Below are positions 7,099 through 12,604 of a stretch of DNA of 12,604 nucleotides, one piece after another (position 1 is the stretch's first letter; every line of letters begins with the position of its first letter). Origin of the DNA: an uncultured Oscillospiraceae bacterium (GTDB taxonomy: Bacteria > Bacillota > Clostridia > Oscillospirales > Oscillospiraceae); assembly GCA_905233785.1 (NCBI GenBank), contig CAJOCV010000034.1, positions 1-12,604 of the forward strand, in the 5' to 3' direction. The position numbers were made by a program, and so were the translations under genes. Below the pieces are notes generated by a model. It was not told where the DNA came from and ran no database searches. It saw nothing but the letters and a program-made list of their open reading frames with translations.

Positions 7099-8628
7099 TC
7101 AGCGCTTACCAAAAACAAGTCTCTGAACAAGCTTCACGCTTGCGTGAAACAGTGGGTGATTTCGATAGATCAGGAAGAACAACAGCGAAGGTACAGCGGC
7201 GCTGATCAACATATTGACGAAAAATGTGGGCCAAGGGTCAAGTTGAAAGAGGCTGCACAAGAGCCAGGCCGACGAACAACAAAGAAACGTGACAGCCACA
7301 AAGCCGCTGAACAGCTTTACATAGCGCCAGAGATACTTATGAGGAAAGACCTCCTGAAACAGGTTGTGAAAGAGCCAGGGAATCTGAACAAGCACAATGG
7401 ATATTACGGAGGAGAGCACAACACCGTACAAACCGAGCCATTGAACGGTAGCAAGATTCAGACCAAGGTTTACAAAGGCGCCGACCAGAGGCCGCCAACG
7501 ATCCCTTCGCCAAATCCCGGCGGCATCCTTGAACATGTTGATGAGCTTGTTGACGCCCATGGAATAATAGTATGCCGTAAAGCAGATCACCGTGGCGAAG
7601 GAGAGAAGATAATCCTTCCCCATCCATATCTCGATAAAAGGCTGATACATACACAACAGCATAGGGGTGCTGACCGATAACAAAATGGCAAACAGAAAGC
7701 TGTAGCGCTCCAAATCGCGGTAGTTTTTCTCCTCGCTCTCTGTGACGAGGCTGTTTCCGATGCCTGCGATGCATGCGCCGACGATGACATCAATCAGGAT
7801 ACGAAGAGAGGTGATAACAAAAAAGTAATTCTGGAAAATCGCGAGGGGGGCGAGTCCCATGAACGCAGTGATGACAAGAGTGTCAGCCGAGTTGAAGATC
7901 ACATTGGAGAATTTGGAGGTAAAGAGATCCCTTACTCGACGGATAATATCCAGCATCTGTTCCCGGGGCAGGCTACCCCTCGGGGAATATTGCGGGTAAA
8001 GCTTGTCCACCCGAAGGGAGGTGAGCACATTGATAGCGATTTGCGTAGCGAGTTGAATGCCCAGATAGATATAGTAGTTCCGCAGAAAGACCAGAACCGC
8101 AATTTTCAGAACATATTCGACAAGGTGTACCGCAAGGCTGATCTTGCTTCCAATATCACCGCGCTGATGAGCCGCAAGAAGGCAGTTCTTATAGGCGAAG
8201 AGCCAGTAGGTCAGAACCGTATTCCCGAGATTCATAAAATACAGGATATACAGGTTCATGTCCGGCGGCAGATCACCTTTGATTAAGGTTCTCAAAAACG
8301 GTGTTAATGCCAAACCGACAATAGCGATGAACAGCCCGATGAGCCGATAGAAGCTTCGATAAAGCCGCATTAAGGCGCAGATGGTATCGGTATCGTCCTC
8401 GGCGATGGGCTTATACATACTAAACACCATTGCGCTGCCGACGCCCAACTCCGCAAGGTTCAGAATTGAAAGGATGGAGCGGAAAAGACCGCTCAGTCCG
8501 AGGTACTGAACCCCCAGAAAATGGAGGATGACGGAACGCATGATGAAGGGTACAATCAGGTTCACGATCTTCGTCAGACCGCTAAAGACAATGTTGCGTG
8601 CGGCGTTTTTTGTTCGGTGGATTTTCAT
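7099..8628 (-). CDS. Wzx-type oligosaccharide flippase (MOP/PST superfamily)
   Basis: A 509-residue membrane protein with about 12-14 hydrophobic helices, the normal size for polysaccharide flippases. The N-terminal pattern is typical of the Gram-positive PST group: RNIVFSGL near the start, GVQYLGLSGLF at 39-49, NLAELGVGSAM at 57-67 and YKPIAEDD at 72-79. Proteins of this group move undecaprenyl-linked oligosaccharide units across the cytoplasmic membrane for later polymerisation. The start is ATG 8628; GGAGG at 8645-8641 is 12 bases away, rather far. A five-codon frame (ATG ACA GCA GTA TGA, 8639-8625) lies between and overlaps the start as ATGA. The gene follows the 681-residue membrane protein by 59 bases and is followed by the structured gap. 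Family assignment is firm; the glycan is unknown. Confidence 0.88.
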   Translation of the reverse strand: MKIHRTKNAARNIVFSGLTKIVNLIVPFIMRSVILHFLGVQYLGLSGLFRSILSILNLAELGVGSAMVFSMYKPIAEDDTDTICALMRLYRSFYRLIGLFIAIVGLALTPFLRTLIKGDLPPDMNLYILYFMNLGNTVLTYWLFAYKNCLLAAHQRGDIGSKISLAVHLVEYVLKIAVLVFLRNYYIYLGIQLATQIAINVLTSLRVDKLYPQYSPRGSLPREQMLDIIRRVRDLFTSKFSNVIFNSADTLVITAFMGLAPLAIFQNYFFVITSLRILIDVIVGACIAGIGNSLVTESEEKNYRDLERYSFLFAILLSVSTPMLLCMYQPFIEIWMGKDYLLSFATVICFTAYYYSMGVNKLINMFKDAAGIWRRDRWRPLVGAFVNLGLNLATVQWLGLYGVVLSSVISIVLVQIPWLFHNLFQEVFPHKYLWRYVKLFSGFVAVTFLCCSSAWLLCSLFQLDPWPTFFVNMLISAAVPSLLFFLIYRNHPLFHASVKLVQRLVFGKR

Positions 8629-8687
8629 ACTGCTGTCATGCCTCCGGTAAAATGTGTTTGCTGATGCCGCGCTTCATACGAGGGCGA

Positions 8688-10733
8688 TCAATCACGCGCA
8701 ACGGAGTCCTCATACACGGAACTGAGGGGCGGGATCTGGTGCTGCGGAAGGGGGCTTTGCGGCTCGGTACGCTTTTTCATATCTGCGCCATATCCCACGA
8801 AAGCGATGATCAAAGGCGTTGCGGCGATCAGCGGATACCCGTAGCGGATCAGGCCGTTTACATGGGACATGAACAAGCCGATCAGCAGGAACAGATGCGG
8901 CGCCAGACCCATCAGCGACAGCCCGGAGCGGGCTTTGAGGGAATAGCCGAGCATGACGATCAAAAGCCACGCGGCCAACCCGTTTCCGCACATGAGCCTT
9001 GCGAAGGGATACTCGCTCCAGGCAGACCAATAGGCGAACATCTGCTTGGCAAGCTTCCAGTTGGCGAAATCGATATGATAGAAGTCCTCGTTTTTCGAGA
9101 TATAGATCGCGCCAGTGAAATTGTGGTCATACCAGGGGTTGATATGCTCGAAGGAGGTCATGAGCGTACTTCTTACGAAAAAGAGCGGGTGCCGCCTGAG
9201 CATCTGATGGTAGAGATCCCAGAAGGCCTCGTGATCCTCCGCTGTGCCGTGGTAAGTTGCCTTGACGTCGTCGGAGATCATGGGCGTATAGTTTGCGACG
9301 ATCCGGTCCAGGTCGAGCGTACCGTTAATGATCTCCTTTTCCTCATCTGTCAGTTCGTCTGCGTACACCTTGCAATACAGAGCAACCTGCTGAAACTGCA
9401 GACTGTAATTTTCGCGCTCTTTCTCAGGTCTGAAATGCAGCGAGGGCAGCAGAATCTGGTTGTAAGCGGTAAAAACGGAGACCAGCACGAGCAGGCAGGC
9501 CGCAAACTGCAGAAAGTGGTGCCGGATGTTTTTCAGAATAAGCACGATCAGGCACAGAAGCGCCAGATAATAGGTCGCCTTGCGGGTAAAGCTGACCATC
9601 AGAGAACAGACGATCAGCCAGACATAGTCCAGAAGGCTGAACTCCTTTTTCTCGATGCAGCTTAGAAATTGCAGGTAGAACAGCAGATACCAGCCGGTAT
9701 GGATCACGTCCTTGACCGCCTTCACTGCGGTCATCTGCCACACAGGGGCGATACCGTAATACAGGACAGAGCAGTAGAAAAACAGTCTGGACCCGGTATA
9801 TTTATAGGCTCGCGTACAGACAAGCCCCATACTCAATGCGTTCACAACCGCCTGAATGAGGTTGATCTTGAACAGCGAGCTTGCGTCATCGCCGAAATGC
9901 CTTCCGTTGGAGAAGAGCCATCCGTAAAAAATCGTCGTCAGCGCCGGGTGAGAGGCGTCCAGAGGCTTCTCTCCCATGAAGCTCTGGATCTGCCACAGGG
10001 TATCCTGCGCGATCCCGCCGGGGTAACACGCCACCATCGCGGGAACCCAGCCGGCGAAAATGATGGCGAAGGCATAGCCGAGCAGCACGGCGCGATTCGC
10101 CCTCCCCTCCTCGAAGGGGCGCGCGCGGTTTTTGTCGATCAGATGGAAGATCCAGCCGATCAGCATGGAGAGCAGAACCGCAAAACCGTAGAACGTGATG
10201 GCGTTGAGCGCGATGCGCCCGATCCAGGCGTCCCCGGGCAGGAAAATTTCCTGCAGCTCACTGTGCTCCATCGACAGTGAGATGATCATATTGAGCGCAA
10301 GCGGCAAAGCGGTGAGCTTGCAGGCGAGGCCGCGCATCCAGCCCTTGCGCAGAGACCATGCGTAGACAGCCGCAAGCACCAGAAGCACGATCAGCCCGCT
10401 GCGCAGCATAGCGTCAATCACGTCCCGCGTAAGAGACAGCGTTGGGTTAACATAATACTTTTCGGCTCCGGGGACTGCGCGGAAGAAGTGGAAGAGACAG
10501 ACGGAAAAAGAGGAAAACGCGGCGTTTACGCTTCCCAGGATTACACAGAGCGCGACGGACAATTCTTTGTGTTCGGTCTTGCTGATGTGCTGGTGCCTGA
10601 TCAGCCAGACGTTATAATCCTTTTTGAACAGGCTGCACAGGAAATCAAATGCGTGCAGAAGCTTTAGAATCCATGCGATCAGAACATTGGAAGCGTTCTC
10701 AAGTCTGGCGGCTATCTTATCATAATCGTGCAA
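8688..10733 (-). CDS. Large polytopic membrane protein of EPS loci (resembles DUF6020 family), TTG start
   Basis: A 681-residue protein with about 12 hydrophobic helices, among them about 57-83, 107-127, 170-198, 216-235, 365-382, 387-400, 407-429, 585-599, 606-622 and 632-648. A long hydrophilic loop at about 430-580 probably faces outward. CYPGGIAQDTLWQ (about 236-248) followed by SHPALTTIFYG (about 261-271) resembles the first-loop motif of GT-C-like membrane proteins that I associate with DUF6020; this is recalled from family knowledge, not searched. Such proteins often sit in surface-polysaccharide loci, but their reaction is not established. Here it is the only candidate in view for a polymerase, transfer or lipid-linked-sugar role. 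The start is TTG: AAGGAGG lies ten bases upstream, and the next in-frame ATG would remove about 100 residues. The tail after residue 651 is soluble and proline-rich. Confidence 0.72.
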   Translation of the reverse strand: MHDYDKIAARLENASNVLIAWILKLLHAFDFLCSLFKKDYNVWLIRHQHISKTEHKELSVALCVILGSVNAAFSSFSVCLFHFFRAVPGAEKYYVNPTLSLTRDVIDAMLRSGLIVLLVLAAVYAWSLRKGWMRGLACKLTALPLALNMIISLSMEHSELQEIFLPGDAWIGRIALNAITFYGFAVLLSMLIGWIFHLIDKNRARPFEEGRANRAVLLGYAFAIIFAGWVPAMVACYPGGIAQDTLWQIQSFMGEKPLDASHPALTTIFYGWLFSNGRHFGDDASSLFKINLIQAVVNALSMGLVCTRAYKYTGSRLFFYCSVLYYGIAPVWQMTAVKAVKDVIHTGWYLLFYLQFLSCIEKKEFSLLDYVWLIVCSLMVSFTRKATYYLALLCLIVLILKNIRHHFLQFAACLLVLVSVFTAYNQILLPSLHFRPEKERENYSLQFQQVALYCKVYADELTDEEKEIINGTLDLDRIVANYTPMISDDVKATYHGTAEDHEAFWDLYHQMLRRHPLFFVRSTLMTSFEHINPWYDHNFTGAIYISKNEDFYHIDFANWKLAKQMFAYWSAWSEYPFARLMCGNGLAAWLLIVMLGYSLKARSGLSLMGLAPHLFLLIGLFMSHVNGLIRYGYPLIAATPLIIAFVGYGADMKKRTEPQSPLPQHQIPPLSSVYEDSVARD

Positions 10734-10743
10734 AGGGTAAAAG

Positions 10744-10750
10744 CCTCCTT
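10744..10750 (-). promoter_or_regulatory. Ribosome binding site that decides the TTG start
   Basis: AAGGAGG on the minus strand, ten bases before TTG 10733. It is the strongest such motif in this gap, and no ATG or GTG in frame lies near it, which supports a TTG initiation codon. Confidence 0.72.
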
Positions 10751-10801
10751 AGAACATTGCGAATTTTTCCTTCCGAAAAACAGAGAAAAAGAAATCCATT
10801 A

Positions 10802-10817
10802 GGGCAGCTCTAAAAAC
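10802..10817 (+). repeat. Left terminal inverted repeat of the MITE-like element
   Basis: GGGCAGCTCTAAAAAC. It differs from the reverse complement of the right end at one position (G against T at the sixth base). Confidence 0.75.
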
Positions 10818-10863
10818 GCAGGTCTGGTGATGCGCCGAGAGGTTTTGCCTCAGATTGAAGGGC

Positions 10864-10901
10864 AAAAAACGCAGGAATACTTTGCGTATTTCAAGTTTTT
10901 T
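10864..10901. other. Nested hairpin inside the MITE-like element
   Basis: AAAAAAC (10864-10870) pairs with GTTTTTT (10895-10901), and inside it AATAC (10876-10880) pairs with GTATT (10886-10890) across a five-base loop. Confidence 0.6.
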
Positions 10902-10912
10902 GGGCAAAAGAT

Positions 10913-10927
10913 CCGGCGCAGCGCCGG
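10913..10927. other. GC-rich palindrome inside the MITE-like element, weak terminator-like on the minus strand
   Basis: CCGGCGCAGCGCCGG is a near-perfect palindrome; in minus-strand RNA it can fold as a six-pair GC stem with a three-base loop. It is followed by AUCUUUU, a short T-run that could cause partial termination between the glycosyltransferase and the downstream genes. The run is too short to call a strong terminator. Confidence 0.4.
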
Positions 10928-10933
10928 GCAGGA

Positions 10934-10949
10934 GTTTTTAGAGATGCCC
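10934..10949 (-). repeat. Right terminal inverted repeat of the MITE-like element
   Basis: On the minus strand it reads GGGCATCTCTAAAAAC, the partner of the left end, and abuts the ATTA copy that carries the glycosyltransferase stop codon. Confidence 0.75.
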
Positions 10950-10950
10950 A

Positions 10951-12006
10951 TTACTTTTTATTCGCCTCGCAGTAGCGCACGGCGTCGATAAAGCCCTGGT
11001 ACATCCGGTCGATGCTGACCTCCTTGCGGTACTGCTCCAGCGTAGCGCGGGACATCTCCGCGCGCCTGGTGTCATCCTTGAGCAGGTTCAGCACATAGTC
11101 GCGATAATCGTTCTCATCCTCGGCGAAATAGCCGGTGACGCCATCCTTGATATAATAAGCCTCCGGCGCGTGCTTACCCTTCAGGAGAACGATCGGCAGC
11201 CCCCAGAACATCGCCTCGTTCACCGCGAGGCCGATGTGGCCGGGCGTTGTAAAGATGTCTCCGATGTGATAGATCTCATTGACATCGTCGCCGTATTTTT
11301 CCCCAAGGTAATAGAGATTGTCGTGCGCGTCGCAGAACGCCTGCTGGGTCTGCGAAAAACCGGGGCCGACTATGACAACCGCGACGTTCTCCACGTCCCG
11401 GAAACTCTCCATCACAAGATCCACACGTTTATACGGCAGAATGCGGGAAATATACAGGATCACTTTGTCTTCCTTGATCCCATATTTCTTCTTGATCTCT
11501 TCCTTCGGCGGAAGGGCGGTCTTGTCAATGCCGCTGAAATTCAGGGTATTATAGGCGATAAAAAGCCTGTCCTGACAGCTCTTCGGGAAATTCTTTTTCA
11601 TCTCCGGCGTGTAGGTGATCAGCGCGTCGCAGAGCCTGTGGATCCCATGGAAAAGCGCGTTTTTCAGCTTCGCGTCCGGCGTGCGGATGTTGATGCCCTG
11701 GTTCCAGTAGATGACCGGGATGCCGTGTGTACGGCAATACAGGATGATCGGAACCATGACAACGTCCTTTAAGTGCAAAAACAGAATGACAAAGTCCGGC
11801 TGAATCTCCTTGATTTTTTTCAGATAGGCGCCGATGGAAAAAGGGATCTCGTCGTGCTCGAAGGCAAATGAATAGCCCACCTGCTGAAACTCATTTGCTA
11901 ATACGCGAAACTGATAGCCGTCTTTCGCAAAGGCTTCCGTAAAATAGTTATATACCTTTTCCCGGTAGTGAAGAACCGGATTTGAGACCAAAAGGACTGT
12001 TTTCAT
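10951..12006 (-). CDS. Glycosyltransferase family 4 (GT-B fold)
   Basis: A 351-residue protein starting at ATG 12006, which has AAGGAG nine bases upstream. A frame extension to 12087 would overlap the previous gene and adds a non-family leader. It begins MKTVLLVSNPVLHYR, a usual first strand of GT-B enzymes. The C-terminal nucleotide-sugar-binding half shows ILYISRILPYKRVD (about 183-196), VVIVGPGF (about 210-217) and GHIGLAVNEAMFWGLPIVL (about 256-274), the counterpart of the family's EX7E region with Glu264. No signal peptide is seen, so it should act at the cytoplasmic membrane face, adding a sugar to the lipid-linked intermediate. Donor and acceptor cannot be predicted. Its start is 40 bases after the preceding glycosyltransferase stop. 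The gene ends CEANKK, and its TAA lies in the target duplication of the adjoining MITE-like element, which left the protein intact. Confidence 0.87.
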   Translation of the reverse strand: MKTVLLVSNPVLHYREKVYNYFTEAFAKDGYQFRVLANEFQQVGYSFAFEHDEIPFSIGAYLKKIKEIQPDFVILFLHLKDVVMVPIILYCRTHGIPVIYWNQGINIRTPDAKLKNALFHGIHRLCDALITYTPEMKKNFPKSCQDRLFIAYNTLNFSGIDKTALPPKEEIKKKYGIKEDKVILYISRILPYKRVDLVMESFRDVENVAVVIVGPGFSQTQQAFCDAHDNLYYLGEKYGDDVNEIYHIGDIFTTPGHIGLAVNEAMFWGLPIVLLKGKHAPEAYYIKDGVTGYFAEDENDYRDYVLNLLKDDTRRAEMSRATLEQYRKEVSIDRMYQGFIDAVRYCEANKK

Positions 12007-12015
12007 TCGGCTTGA

Positions 12016-12021
12016 CTCCTT
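12016..12021 (-). promoter_or_regulatory. Ribosome binding site that decides the glycosyltransferase start
   Basis: AAGGAG on the minus strand, nine bases before ATG 12006. The alternative upstream ATG at 12087 lies within the preceding gene. Confidence 0.7.
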
Positions 12022-12046
12022 GTACTGTTTACACACTCGAAAAAAC

Positions 12047-12604
12047 TCAATTGAACGCACCGGTGAAGAACTTCTCGTAGCCTTCAAGCAGCGCCTTGCT
12101 GGTGTGCTCCCAGCTCAACTCGTTGACAACGCGCTCATGACCATACTCGCCCATCCGCTTGCGTTTCTCGGGATCGCGCAGCAGCTCCTGGATCTTCTCC
12201 GCCATATCTACAGCGTCGTTGTTTTTGGCGTAAACAGAGGCTTCCTGCGCTGAGTATCGTCCTTCTGTCAGATCAAACTGCACGATCGGCTTGGCCAGCG
12301 CCATGTATTCGAGAATCTTGTTCATCGTGCTCTTGTCGTTCATGCTGTTGTACTCGTCGCTGTTGACGCAGACATCGGCTGTGTTCAGATACTCCAAAAG
12401 CTGCTGATCGGGGACGCGCCCGGTGAACTCCACGCAGTCGTCCAGCCCCATCTCGTGCGCTTGCTTCTTGAGCGCTTCCAGATGTGGGCCGCCGCCGACG
12501 ATGCCCCAGAAAATATTGTTCTCTCGTTCCTTGGTGTACTTTGCGGCCTGAAGGATGTATTCGATGCCCTCCTGCTGTCCGATCACACCGACATAACCCA
12601 CCAT
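12047..12604 (-). CDS. Glycosyltransferase family 4, C-terminal part, cut by window edge
   Basis: The frame is open from the window edge to TGA at 12047, giving 185 residues. The ATG at the very edge is almost certainly internal, because the fragment opens with GYVGVIGQQEGIEYILQAA, a motif that begins the second half of many GT4 enzymes. FWGIVGGGPHLEAL and VEFTGRVPDQQLLEYL follow, then DVCVNSDEYNSMNDKSTMNK and EYMALAKPIVQFDL, the nucleotide-sugar-binding region. The usual enzyme has about 400 residues, so the N-terminal acceptor domain is outside the window. It should extend the lipid-linked repeat unit at the inner membrane face. The next glycosyltransferase starts 40 bases after its stop, which suggests one operon. 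Specificity is not readable. Confidence 0.85.
   Translation of the reverse strand: MVGYVGVIGQQEGIEYILQAAKYTKERENNIFWGIVGGGPHLEALKKQAHEMGLDDCVEFTGRVPDQQLLEYLNTADVCVNSDEYNSMNDKSTMNKILEYMALAKPIVQFDLTEGRYSAQEASVYAKNNDAVDMAEKIQELLRDPEKRKRMGEYGHERVVNELSWEHTSKALLEGYEKFFTGAFN

Larger units (their letters stand above)
10802..10949. mobile_element. 148-bp MITE-like element with 16-bp terminal inverted repeats
   Basis: The left end GGGCAGCTCTAAAAAC (10802-10817) and the right end GTTTTTAGAGATGCCC (10934-10949) are inverted repeats matching at 15 of 16 positions, flanked by ATTA on both sides. The interior has no credible frame but is rich in structure: a nested hairpin at 10864-10901 and a GC palindrome at 10913-10927. 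Size, ends and lack of a transposase fit a non-autonomous element mobilised by a transposase elsewhere. It sits exactly after the stop codon of the upstream glycosyltransferase and 68 bases before the start of the next gene, so it would be transcribed within the operon. The transposase family cannot be named from these ends alone. Confidence 0.75.
10798..10953. repeat. ATTA target-site duplication flanking the MITE-like element
   Basis: ATTA occurs at 10798-10801 and again at 10950-10953, immediately outside the two inverted repeats. The right copy contains, on the minus strand, the TAA stop of the glycosyltransferase. Four bases can match by chance, but the exact fit to the repeat ends makes a duplication likely. 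Confidence 0.65.

Noticed and set aside
6927..7130. A 67-codon minus-strand frame covering the gap between flippase and EAL gene
   Set aside because: It overlaps the flippase end, lies over the structured repeat-like element and has no good ribosome site. It is probably a by-product of the element.
8598..9665. A 355-codon plus-strand open frame
   Set aside because: It is antisense to the large membrane protein and lacks family motifs; long antisense frames are common opposite GC-rich third positions.
12007..12087. N-terminal extension of the second glycosyltransferase by 27 residues
   Set aside because: It would overlap the previous gene, and the family's first strand begins at ATG 12006 with its own ribosome site.
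1..12604. tRNA, rRNA, CRISPR or prophage genes
   Set aside because: No cloverleaf, ribosomal core, spaced direct repeats or phage-type proteins were noticed on either strand.

Overview
The window reads as part of an exopolysaccharide (EPS) or capsule locus from an anaerobic Gram-positive Clostridia-type bacterium, probably of the Oscillospiraceae/Lachnospiraceae kind. The reasons are strong AGGAGG-like ribosome binding sites, roughly balanced base composition, and the style of the proteins (YLGLSGLF-type flippase, LRHIDF-type sugar transferase, HSPVFRIGGDEF-type diguanylate cyclase, tandem PAS-like tails on a c-di-GMP protein). The genus cannot be fixed from the sequence alone. Every supported gene lies on the minus strand, so transcription runs from high to low coordinates. 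No RNA gene, CRISPR array or transposase gene was seen.

Layout in transcription order: a family 4 glycosyltransferase cut by the right window edge (12604-12047); a second family 4 glycosyltransferase (12006-10951); a 148-bp MITE-like element directly after its stop codon (10949-10802); a 681-residue polytopic membrane protein with a TTG start (10733-8688); a Wzx-type flippase (8628-7099); a structured 242-bp gap (7098-6857); a cytoplasmic pseudoREC-pseudoGGDEF-EAL-PAS protein (6856-3881); a membrane dCache-HAMP-GGDEF diguanylate cyclase (3833-2178); an APC-superfamily permease (2123-729); and the N-terminal part of a polyprenyl-phosphate sugar-phosphotransferase cut by the left window edge (686-1).

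As a system, the sugar transferase would load the first sugar on the lipid carrier, the glycosyltransferases would extend it, the flippase would export it, and the large membrane protein may act in polymerisation, transfer or modification. Between flippase and sugar transferase sits a c-di-GMP cassette. The cyclase has an intact GGDEF site, no RxxD inhibitory site and an outward-facing sensor. Its neighbour keeps the whole EAL catalytic set but has lost the receiver phosphoacceptor and the GGDEF motif, so it looks like a dedicated phosphodiesterase. The natural reading is a make/break pair that tunes polysaccharide output, with a permease inserted beside it. That functional link is inference.

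The least ordinary feature is a pair of non-coding elements that each follow a stop codon inside the gene series. The one at 10802-10949 has 16-bp terminal inverted repeats and a 4-bp ATTA target duplication, and one ATTA copy contains the TAA stop of the upstream gene. The one at about 6940-7090 lacks those ends but shares a core with nearly the same block order and spacing: TGAAGG-N10-CAG-N-AATAC-N5-GTAT-N25/26-GCGCAG.
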